A stretch of 15,366 bases of DNA from CAG-488 sp963625295. GTDB lineage: Bacteria > Bacillota > Clostridia > Oscillospirales > Acutalibacteraceae. A program made the translations under genes and the position numbers. The stretch is from the NCBI GenBank assembly GCA_963625295.1, contig CAVFTC010000045.1:1-15366 (forward strand). The letters run 5' to 3'. Shown piece by piece: positions 1-5,962 of the stretch. How positions within the stretch are numbered: the stretch's first letter is position 1; each line of letters opens with the position of its first letter. The notes below the pieces were generated by a model. It made no database searches. It worked only from the letters and a program-made list of their open reading frames with translations, and was not told the origin of the DNA.

Positions 1-20
1 CCTGACGAAAAATCTTACTG

Positions 21-56
21 CGCAATTCGCACACCCCAATTGTGCGGTATTGCCTA
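21..56. repeat. Hairpin element, left copy of an inverted repeat pair
   Basis: An imperfect stem-loop: GCAAT-T-CGCACA on the left pairs with TGTGCG-GT-ATTGC on the right around a CCCCAAT loop. The core at 28-47 is the exact reverse complement of 4224-4243, including the loop, which a chance terminator would not share. It may be the terminator of a gene left of the window or a copy of a dispersed hairpin element. No strong T-tract follows on either side. Confidence 0.6.
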
Positions 57-76
57 TAATATAAAATAATGTTCAG

Positions 77-150
77 CCGTCGATTTATTGATATGCAGCA
101 ATATGACGAAAAAGCCCGTCAAAAACTGTCATTTTTCAACAAATCGACGG
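77..150 (+). other. Long inverted repeat upstream of the importer promoter
   Basis: The arms CCGTCGATTTATTGA (77-91) and TCAACAAATCGACGG (136-150) pair over 15 positions with one mismatch, enclosing about 44 nt that contain a smaller TGACG / CGTCA stem. The right arm is followed by TTTT and soon by a T6 run. It could be a terminator for a gene to the left, or a regulatory site. It lies upstream of the -35 box at 187, so it is not in the leader of the importer transcript from that promoter. Confidence 0.5.
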
Positions 151-186
151 TTTTGAAAATTTTTTAAAAAAATTCAAAAAAACCTC

Positions 187-215
187 TTGACTTTAGCGTG
201 CTAATGTGTTACTAT
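187..215 (+). promoter_or_regulatory. Sigma-A promoter of the amino-acid importer operon
   Basis: TTGACT (187-192) and TACTAT (210-215) are separated by exactly 17 bp. The spacer contains TTAGC-GT-GCTAA (193-204), a short inverted repeat that could be an operator. The ribosome binding site GGAGGT follows at 235-240. This arrangement puts the ATG at 206 upstream of or at the transcript start, so the later ATG at 248 is the likely start codon. Confidence 0.75.
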
Positions 216-247
216 GCTACCACAATAAAGTTTTGGAGGTAAACATT

Positions 248-1072
248 ATGAAAAAAATCATCGCAATCACACTCGCAGTTCTTATCGCTGCCATGACATT
301 CATCTTCGCAGGCTGCGGCGACAAGACAAACACTGACACAGACACCGATAACGCAACAACGGCATCAAGCAGCGACCTTGCTTATGTTCAGAACAAAGGC
401 ACACTTGTTGTAGGTATCACGGACTTTGAGCCGATGGACTACAAAAACGCCGACAACGAATGGATCGGATTTGACGCAGACATGGCAAAGGCTTTTGCAA
501 AGAGCCTCGGCGTTGAAGTTGAATTCATCGAAATCGACTGGGACAACAAAGTAATGGAAATCAACAATAAGTCAATCGACTGTGTATGGAACGGCATGAC
601 GCTCACAGATGAGGTTACATCCTCAATGTCCTGCACAAACGCTTATTGCAACAACGCTCAGGTTGTTGTTGTTAACAAGGATGTAGCTTCCAAGTACAAC
701 AGCGTTGAGGCTTGCAAGTCCCTCAACTTTGCAGTTGAAGCAGGCTCGGCAGGTAAGGATATGGCTGAAGAAAACGGCTTCAAGTACACTGAGGTCAAGG
801 ATCAGGCTACTGCTCTTACAGAGGTTTCCTCAGGCACATGCGACGCAGCAATCATCGACAAGCTCATGGCTGCCGCAATGGTAGGCGAAGGCACATCAAA
901 CGCCAAGCTTACATACACAATCGACCTCAACTCCGAGGAGTACGGCGTAGGCTTCCGTCAGGGCAGCGACCTCACCGAGAAGCTCAACGAGTTCTTCAAG
1001 ACCTCTCTTGCAGACGGTTCGATGGAGAAGATCGCAGAGCAGTACGGCGTTCAGGCTTCTCTCATTAAATAA
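248..1072 (+). CDS. Polar amino-acid ABC transporter substrate-binding lipoprotein
   Basis: This is the extracytoplasmic solute-binding protein (SBP_bac_3 family) that captures an amino acid and delivers it to the permease encoded next. The 274-residue protein begins with a lipoprotein signal: basic MKK, a hydrophobic stretch, and the lipobox F-A-G-C with Cys23 as the predicted lipidated residue. A Thr/Asp/Ser-rich linker follows, then the binding domain; G-F-D-A-D-M-A matches the family signature. The start at 248 is chosen over the in-frame ATG at 206 because GGAGGT sits 7 nt before it, the signal peptide begins there, and 206 lies inside the promoter spacer. The substrate cannot be fixed from sequence alone; glutamine, histidine, arginine or cystine are the usual ligands. 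A stem-loop after the gene may let it be made in excess over the permease. Confidence 0.93.
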   Translation: MKKIIAITLAVLIAAMTFIFAGCGDKTNTDTDTDNATTASSSDLAYVQNKGTLVVGITDFEPMDYKNADNEWIGFDADMAKAFAKSLGVEVEFIEIDWDNKVMEINNKSIDCVWNGMTLTDEVTSSMSCTNAYCNNAQVVVVNKDVASKYNSVEACKSLNFAVEAGSAGKDMAEENGFKYTEVKDQATALTEVSSGTCDAAIIDKLMAAAMVGEGTSNAKLTYTIDLNSEEYGVGFRQGSDLTEKLNEFFKTSLADGSMEKIAEQYGVQASLIK

Positions 1073-1098
1073 ATAATAAGCCACAAATTATTCCACAG

Positions 1099-1128
1099 AC
1101 AGAGGACATGAATAATGTTCTCTGTTTT
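1099..1128 (+). terminator. Intercistronic stem-loop, possible partial terminator
   Basis: ACAGAGGACAT (1099-1109) pairs with ATGTTCTCTGT (1115-1125) over 11 positions with one G-U pair and a GAATA loop, then TTTT. It lies between the binding-protein gene and the permease gene. The T-tract is short, so partial termination or mRNA stabilisation is more likely than full termination. Confidence 0.6.
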
Positions 1129-1148
1129 GGTGCAAAAAGGATGTTTTT

Positions 1149-1838
1149 ATGTCACAGTTTATTGAACAATTTCCGATAGTATTCGAGTCGCTCAACATGG
1201 GATTTCTTCAGACTCTCAAGCTTTTTCTGGTAACGCTTGTCGGCGCATTGCCACTCGGTCTGATAATCTCGTTCGGCTCAATGTCAAAATTCAAGCCGCT
1301 GAGCGGGCTTGTTAAGATAATCGTTTGGGTTTTCAGAGGCTCACCTCTTATGATCCAAATGCTCATCATCTATTATATGCCCGGTCTTGTGTTCGGCACT
1401 CCGATCTGGGGCGGCGGCGAGGACGGCAGATTTACGGCTGCCGCAGTCGCTTTCATTCTCAACTATGCATGTTATTTTTCCGAGATTTACCGCGGCGGTA
1501 TTGAGGGCGTTCCCGTCGGACAGCAGGAAGCCGGAATGGTTCTCGGCATGACAAAATCGGAAATTTTCTTCAAGGTCACTCTCCTCCAAATGATCAAGCG
1601 CATAGTTCCGCCGATGTCTAATGAGATAATCACTCTCGTAAAGGACACCTCTCTTGCAAGAATCATTGCCTTGCAGGAGATCATATGGGCGGGTCAGGCC
1701 TTCCTCAAAGGCTCTCACGGAATTTCCGGTCAGATTTGGCCGCTGTTCTTCACCGGCGTTTATTACCTCGTATTCTGCGGCATTCTCACCCTTCTTTTCG
1801 GCAAGCTTGAGAAGAAGCTTGATTATTTCAAAATTTAA
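1149..1838 (+). CDS. Amino-acid ABC transporter permease (HisM/GlnP type)
   Basis: A 229-residue integral membrane protein of the His/Glu/Gln/Arg permease family, normal in length. It starts with a hydrophobic segment after an amphipathic N-terminus and shows the cytoplasmic EAA loop that docks to the ATPase: Q-E-A-G-M-V-L-G-M-T-K followed by P-P-M-S-N-E-I-I-T-L-V-K-D-T-S-L, both typical of the family. AAAAGGA lies 7 nt before the start. Only one permease gene is present, so the channel is probably a homodimer. The stop codon is followed at once by the AGGAGG of the ATPase gene, 13 nt before its start, so the two are co-translated in one operon. Confidence 0.93.
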   Translation: MSQFIEQFPIVFESLNMGFLQTLKLFLVTLVGALPLGLIISFGSMSKFKPLSGLVKIIVWVFRGSPLMIQMLIIYYMPGLVFGTPIWGGGEDGRFTAAAVAFILNYACYFSEIYRGGIEGVPVGQQEAGMVLGMTKSEIFFKVTLLQMIKRIVPPMSNEIITLVKDTSLARIIALQEIIWAGQAFLKGSHGISGQIWPLFFTGVYYLVFCGILTLLFGKLEKKLDYFKI

Positions 1839-1851
1839 GGAGGGCTGAGAA

Positions 1852-2634
1852 ATGGCAATACTTGAAGTTAAAGACTTAACAAAAAATTTCGGTACAACCG
1901 AGGTTCTCAAGGGCATTACATTTGAATTGGATGAGGGCAAGGTTCTCTCCGTCATCGGTTCTTCCGGAAGCGGCAAGACCACGCTTCTGCGCTGCATCAA
2001 CGGTCTTGAAACAGCCACCTCCGGCAAGATTACGGTCAACGATCAGGTCGTTTTTGACAGCGACATAAAGGACAAAAAGCAGCTCAAGGAGCTTGCAAAA
2101 AACAAGCAGAACATCGGTCTTGTTTTTCAGCAGTTCAACCTTTTTCCGCAGTATACCGCTCTGGGCAATGTCACTCTCGCAATGAAGCTTGCGGCAAAGA
2201 GAAGCCCCGACTACAAGCAGAGAAAAAAAGAATTGCTCAAGGAAATTGACAAAACCGCAAAATATTTTCTCGACAAGGTCGGCCTTTCCGACAAGCTGGA
2301 TTTTTATCCCTGTCAGCTTTCGGGCGGTCAGCAGCAGCGTGTTTCAATCGCCCGTGCGCTTGCGATGAATCCGAAAATACTCTTTTTTGACGAGCCGACC
2401 TCGGCGCTTGATCCGGAGCTTACCGGCGAAATTCTCAAGACCATTCGTCAGCTTGCCGAGGATAAAATGACAATGGTTATCGTCACCCACGAAATGAACT
2501 TTGCAAAGGATGTTTCGGACGAGGTCATCTTTATGGATAACGGTGTTATTGCTGAAATAGGCACACCCGACGAGGTTCTTGTCAATCCGAAGAACGAGAG
2601 AACAAAGGCGTTCCTCAACACATATCAAAAATAA
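1852..2634 (+). CDS. Amino-acid ABC transporter ATP-binding protein (GlnQ type)
   Basis: This is the cytoplasmic ATPase subunit that drives the importer, 260 residues, slightly longer than the usual 240-250. All nucleotide-binding motifs are visible: Walker A GSSGSGKT (36-43), Q-loop VFQQFNLFP (91-99), signature LSGGQQQ (156-162), Walker B ILFFDEP (176-182), D-loop SALD and H-loop His213 in VTHEM. The extra length is a charged insert after the Q-loop region (about 117-137, rich in Lys/Glu), which is not in short GlnQ proteins. It has a strong AGGAGGG ribosome binding site and sits directly between the permease and the hydrolase gene. Confidence 0.94.
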   Translation: MAILEVKDLTKNFGTTEVLKGITFELDEGKVLSVIGSSGSGKTTLLRCINGLETATSGKITVNDQVVFDSDIKDKKQLKELAKNKQNIGLVFQQFNLFPQYTALGNVTLAMKLAAKRSPDYKQRKKELLKEIDKTAKYFLDKVGLSDKLDFYPCQLSGGQQQRVSIARALAMNPKILFFDEPTSALDPELTGEILKTIRQLAEDKMTMVIVTHEMNFAKDVSDEVIFMDNGVIAEIGTPDEVLVNPKNERTKAFLNTYQK

Positions 2635-2658
2635 TTTTTAGGAGCTGTCGCATTCATT

Positions 2659-4212
2659 ATGAAAAGATCTGTTAAAATCCTTGTCGGAATCGTTCTCTGC
2701 CTCTCTATCGTTTTTTGCTCGCTGATTCCCGCTTTTGCAAAAGAGCCTAAAACGGCGTTTATCGTTGTCAGCGGTATGAACACCTTCCCTCTTTACAAAG
2801 ACGGCGAAAAAATATTCCCGACTCAGACAAAAGCAATCGTGAAGCTTGCTTCAAAAGTAATTCTTCCACTCATTGAGTTCTTCGGGAACGGCGATTACGA
2901 CAAGCTCGGCGACGCACTTTTTCCGGCGACAGAGGAAGCCTTTGACGACCTCGCCTGCAACACCGACGGCAGCTCGAAATACAATATCTCAACGGATCTG
3001 TTCCCTCTGAACGCCGGCAATTATCCCGACAGCTTCATGAACGAGGTCAAGGATGAGGGAGGCGTTGTCAAAGCCGGAATCGAAGCCTTCGGCGCAGAGA
3101 ATACATATTTCTTCAACTACGACTGGCGGCTCGATCCGCTGAAGCATGCCGACGAGCTGAACAGCTTCATCAAAAATGTTAAGGCGGAGACCGAGTGCGA
3201 CCGTGTTGCCCTCGCCGCTTTCAGCATGGGCGGAACGGTCACCTGCTCCTACCTCTATAAATACGGCAGTGCCGACATTGACAGCGTATCTCTTTGCTCA
3301 ACCGCTTTTCAAGGCACATCATGCATGGGCTCGATGTTCTCGGGTAACCTGAGCATTGACGCATACGGACTCATTCGCAGAGCGGCACAGCTGACGAGAA
3401 ACGACTTCCTCGATGAGCTGATAATGCTTATCAACAACGCTCTTGAGGCGTATAAAATCAACGCTTCGATCGACGGCTATATCAACGGTATTCTTTCAAA
3501 TCTCAACGAGCGAATGTATAAGGAATTCATCATTCCCGTTTTCGGCTATATGCCCGGACTTTGGGCTTTGGTCGATGCCGAAAACTATGAAAAAGCAAAG
3601 GACTTCATGCTTGCCGATGCGGATTCCGAGCTTATAAATGCCATCGACGAATACCATTACAATGTTCAGAGCCGAGCTTACGAAATACTCAGCTCCGCTC
3701 AAAAGGATACGACGGTTTATATTGCGGCGCAGTATAATATGCAGGGCTTGCCCGTTTCCGAAGTCTCAACAACGAGCAACAACGATTTTCTGATCGATGT
3801 TAACTATGCCTCGGGCGGAGCAATAAGCTCAAGGCTCGGAGAAACGCTCCCGGAGGACTACGCTCAGGCAAAAGCGGACGGACACAACCACCTCAGTGCA
3901 GACCGGCAGCTTGACGCTTCGACCTGTATGTTCCCCGAGCAGACATGGTTCATTCGTGACATGGCTCATGTTGATTACAATGTCGGAGAGTCAACCGACT
4001 TTATCATTTGGCTTGCCAAGAGTGAAAAACAGCTCACGGTTTACGACAACGAAAGCTATCCGCAGTTCATGAAATACGACAGCAAATCGAACACACTCTC
4101 CCCCGTCACCGAAGAACTGCTCAAGCCCACCGTCATTACACAAATTTTTGCTTTACTTTCCAAGATTATAGCTTTTTCGGCAGAGCTTCTGCTCTCGTTT
4201 GCAGCAAAATGA
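2659..4212 (+). CDS. Secreted LCAT-like alpha/beta hydrolase (lipase/acyltransferase)
   Basis: The 517-residue protein has a signal peptide (MKRSVKI, a hydrophobic core, cleavage predicted after A-F-A at residue 27). The nucleophile elbow is A-A-F-S-M-G-G with Ser189, and Y-D-W-R-L at 154-158 resembles the conserved tryptophan motif of the lecithin:cholesterol acyltransferase / PDAT family. His437 (D-M-A-H-V-D-Y) is the likely catalytic His; the acid is less clear (Asp376 or Asp380 are candidates). Residues 491-513 form a hydrophobic C-terminal helix that may hold the protein at the membrane. A phospholipase, lysophospholipase or acyltransferase acting outside the cell is plausible; the substrate is unknown. 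It is the last gene of the importer operon, 24 nt after the ATPase gene. The ribosome binding site (TAGGAG) is 14 nt from the ATG, which is unusually far. Confidence 0.75.
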   Translation: MKRSVKILVGIVLCLSIVFCSLIPAFAKEPKTAFIVVSGMNTFPLYKDGEKIFPTQTKAIVKLASKVILPLIEFFGNGDYDKLGDALFPATEEAFDDLACNTDGSSKYNISTDLFPLNAGNYPDSFMNEVKDEGGVVKAGIEAFGAENTYFFNYDWRLDPLKHADELNSFIKNVKAETECDRVALAAFSMGGTVTCSYLYKYGSADIDSVSLCSTAFQGTSCMGSMFSGNLSIDAYGLIRRAAQLTRNDFLDELIMLINNALEAYKINASIDGYINGILSNLNERMYKEFIIPVFGYMPGLWALVDAENYEKAKDFMLADADSELINAIDEYHYNVQSRAYEILSSAQKDTTVYIAAQYNMQGLPVSEVSTTSNNDFLIDVNYASGGAISSRLGETLPEDYAQAKADGHNHLSADRQLDASTCMFPEQTWFIRDMAHVDYNVGESTDFIIWLAKSEKQLTVYDNESYPQFMKYDSKSNTLSPVTEELLKPTVITQIFALLSKIIAFSAELLLSFAAK

Positions 4213-4256
4213 TATAAGGCAATCCGCACAATTGGGGTGTGCGGATTGCCTTATAT
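4212..4256. terminator. Perfect 19-bp hairpin between convergent genes
   Basis: Positions 4212-4230 pair perfectly with 4238-4256 around the loop ATTGGGG. The stem begins at the last base of the hydrolase stop codon and covers the stop codon of the convergent gene on the minus strand. No T-tract of five or more follows on either strand, so it is unusual as a terminator, although the long stem could still stop transcription from both sides. The core 4224-4243 matches 28-47 in reverse complement. Confidence 0.75.
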
Positions 4257-4805
4257 GCTTTGTGTTTCATTGTTGTTCTTTGATTTCAGTACCTCCTGCC
4301 TCAGCTTTTCGTACTTGTGCCAAAGCCTTGGGTCTGTATATTTTTTCCAGCCGTCAATGTCGTTTTCAAGCAAGAAATCCCTCATCTCGGTTGCGGAAAT
4401 ATCAATCGTTTTCGGGATATAAAGCTCGGCAATTGAAGCGCCTTCAACGCTGTCAAACCAGCTGATACGCCTTGCCTCCTTGCCAGAGATGAGCAGATCG
4501 GGCGTTTCGCCGAATCGGTCGGCAACATTTTTCAGAACATAATCGCCCCATGCCGAGTTATTTCCGACCCCGATATCCGGCAGCGGATAAACATATATTT
4601 CGTCGCCGAAAACGGTTTTCAGCATTTCCTCTCTCGTTTCATAGGAAAAAGGATTTTTGCTTGTGCCCGACTCGTTTGACGAGCCGACAAAAATTCCGAC
4701 CTTTTCGCAAAGCTGTGCCGCCCTGCCTATCATATCTGTATGTCCGGAATGCAGGGTCTGAAATCGACCGACCAAAATTCCGAGTCTGTAAGGTTTTTTA
4801 TTCAT
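4251..4805 (-). CDS. Nicotinamide-nucleotide adenylyltransferase-like protein
   Basis: A nucleotidyltransferase of the HxGH superfamily, most like NadM/NadR-type enzymes that make NAD from NMN and ATP. The 184-residue product shows G-R-F-Q-T-L-H-S-G-H (13-22; the family usually has Pro at the Thr17 position), the N-P-F-S-Y-E-T-R segment (51-58), and I-S-A-T-E-M-R (136-142), which fits the ISxTxxR nucleotide-binding motif. No ribosylnicotinamide kinase domain is fused, unlike full NadR. In-frame ATGs lie at 4829 and 4841, but AGGTGA at 4816-4811 is 5 nt before 4805, and the conserved fold starts just after it. The gene follows the MerR gene in one operon. Another nucleotide-transfer substrate cannot be excluded. 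Confidence 0.8.
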   Translation of the reverse strand: MNKKPYRLGILVGRFQTLHSGHTDMIGRAAQLCEKVGIFVGSSNESGTSKNPFSYETREEMLKTVFGDEIYVYPLPDIGVGNNSAWGDYVLKNVADRFGETPDLLISGKEARRISWFDSVEGASIAELYIPKTIDISATEMRDFLLENDIDGWKKYTDPRLWHKYEKLRQEVLKSKNNNETQSI

Positions 4806-4821
4806 CAAATTCACCTGCCAC

Positions 4822-5259
4822 TCATTCATGCGCAAAATCATATATCTTCTGTATTTCCGGCGGCAGCTTATCGGGAAGCATTTTCTTAAGCCGCTCCTCG
4901 TTGCCGTCCTTCATTGCCTGTTCATAATACCAGCATTTGAATTGAAGCATGGCACGAGTCTTTTCAAGGCGTTCTATCTCATTTTCAACATTCTCCTTCT
5001 GCTTAACAAAAAGCTCATGCCGCTGCCGGTAAGTATCGCTGCCCTCTGCGCACCATTGAATAAATCGGCGTATGCTCTTTATATCAAGGCCGGATTTTTT
5101 CAGACATTCGATAATTTTAAGCGTTTCAATGTCACGGTCGCCGAACCTGCGAATGCCGGAGGTTCGCTCGATATTCGGCAAAAGACCCTCCTTGTCGTAA
5201 TAGCGAAGGGTTGAAATCGGCAAACCGAGATTTTGAGAAACCTGACCGATAGTATACAT
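4822..5259 (-). CDS. MerR-family transcriptional regulator
   Basis: A 145-residue DNA-binding regulator. Residues 1-70 form the MerR winged helix (M-Y-T-I-G-Q-V-S, then S-T-L-R-Y-Y-D-K-E-G-L-L-P and R-R-F), followed by a charged dimerisation coiled coil at about 76-115 and a short C-terminal tail. There is no large ligand-binding domain and no clustered cysteine metal site (single Cys at 52, 70 and 109), so the inducer is unknown. Such short MerR proteins are often found beside oxidoreductase genes and respond to reactive compounds. It is divergent from the flavoprotein gene and should act on the operator at 5285-5304. AAAGGTGA precedes the start by 4 nt. Confidence 0.9.
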   Translation of the reverse strand: MYTIGQVSQNLGLPISTLRYYDKEGLLPNIERTSGIRRFGDRDIETLKIIECLKKSGLDIKSIRRFIQWCAEGSDTYRQRHELFVKQKENVENEIERLEKTRAMLQFKCWYYEQAMKDGNEERLKKMLPDKLPPEIQKIYDFAHE

Positions 5260-5281
5260 AAAATCACCTTTAAAAAAATAC

Positions 5282-5312
5282 TTGACCTAAAGTTAGCTTT
5301 AGGTATTATAAT
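5282..5312 (+). promoter_or_regulatory. MerR-type promoter and operator of the flavoprotein gene
   Basis: TTGACC (5282-5287) and TATAAT (5307-5312) are 19 bp apart, the overlong spacer typical of MerR-activated promoters. The spacer is filled by a perfect inverted repeat: ACCTAAAG (5285-5292), centre TTAG, CTTTAGGT (5297-5304). The adjacent, divergent MerR gene makes this the likely binding site of its product. The known mechanism is DNA untwisting of the long spacer on induction. Confidence 0.88.
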
Positions 5313-5364
5313 AATTATACAGCAAAGAAATTTATATGTCAATGTTGAAAGGAAGGATTTAGCT

Positions 5365-5907
5365 ATGTCCAAAAGAGTTCTTATTATAAGCACAAGTCTG
5401 CGCAAAAACAGCAATTCCGAAGCGCTTGCCAAGGCTTTTGCCGACGGTGCTCTCAGCGCAGGCAACGAGGTTGAAACCGTTTCCCTCGCCGGCAAAAGCA
5501 TTGCATTTTGCAAGGGCTGCAACGCCTGCCAGAAGCTCGGCCACTGTGCGATAAATGACGACGCACTTGAAATTACCGAGAAGATGAAAAACGCCGAGGT
5601 AATCGTATTTGCCACGCCGATTTACTACTACGAAATGAGCGGTCAAATGAAAACCATGCTCGACCGTGCCAATTCGCTTTTCCCGAGCGACTACAAATTC
5701 AGGAATATATATTTTCTTTCAACCGCCGCAGATGACGAGGAGGGCGTTGACGAGCGTGCAATTCATGGCCTTGAGGGTTGGATGTCATGCTACGAAAAAT
5801 GCAGTCTTGCCGGAAAAATTTTTGCCGGCGGAGTGAATGAGGCAGGATCAATCAAGGGTCATTCCGCACTCAAAGAAGCCTTTGATATGGGCGCAAAAAT
5901 AAAATGA
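5365..5907 (+). CDS. Flavodoxin-fold NAD(P)H/FMN reductase, Fe-S flavoprotein type
   Basis: A 180-residue NADPH-dependent FMN reductase family protein. The N-terminus K-R-V-L-I-I-S-T-S-L-R-K-N-S-N-S matches the FMN phosphate-binding loop of the family, and A-T-P-I-Y-Y-Y-E-M-S-G-Q-M-K is the typical second flavin segment. C49-x2-C52-x2-C55-x5-C61 matches the compact cysteine spacing known from the archaeal iron-sulfur flavoprotein Isf, so a 4Fe-4S cluster is possible, although many relatives with similar cysteines have not been tested. The start at 5365 is supported by GGAAGG 8 nt before it and by the position of the promoter; the in-frame ATG at 5233 lies upstream of the promoter. It is controlled by the MerR-type promoter at 5282-5312 and ends before a terminator. 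Confidence 0.85.
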   Translation: MSKRVLIISTSLRKNSNSEALAKAFADGALSAGNEVETVSLAGKSIAFCKGCNACQKLGHCAINDDALEITEKMKNAEVIVFATPIYYYEMSGQMKTMLDRANSLFPSDYKFRNIYFLSTAADDEEGVDERAIHGLEGWMSCYEKCSLAGKIFAGGVNEAGSIKGHSALKEAFDMGAKIK

Positions 5908-5916
5908 AGCCAAGGC

Positions 5917-5948
5917 AGCCGCACATCTCAATCATGTGCGGCTTTCTT
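5917..5948 (+). terminator. Rho-independent terminator after the flavoprotein gene
   Basis: AGCCGCACAT (5917-5926) pairs perfectly with ATGTGCGGCT (5934-5943) around a CTCAATC loop, followed by TTTCTT. The CCGCACA / TGTGCGG arms resemble those of the hairpin at 4212-4256, but the loop differs. Confidence 0.8.
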
Positions 5949-5962
5949 CTGTATGCTTGAGT

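Noticed and set aside
193..204. TTAGC-GT-GCTAA as a CIRCE element
   Set aside because: CIRCE needs 9-bp half-sites and a 9-bp spacer; here only five bases of each half and a 2-bp centre are present.
206..247. Upstream ATG extending the binding protein by 14 residues
   Set aside because: The ATG lies within the promoter between the -35 and -10 boxes, has no ribosome binding site, and would put extra residues before a normal lipoprotein signal peptide.
1341..2039. 232-codon minus-strand frame across the permease and ATPase genes
   Set aside because: It is antisense to two clear ABC transporter genes, has no recognisable domain, and comes from third-position codon bias.
5100..5615. 171-codon minus-strand frame over the MerR and flavoprotein starts
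   Set aside because: It crosses the divergent promoter and overlaps two well-supported genes; no domain is visible.
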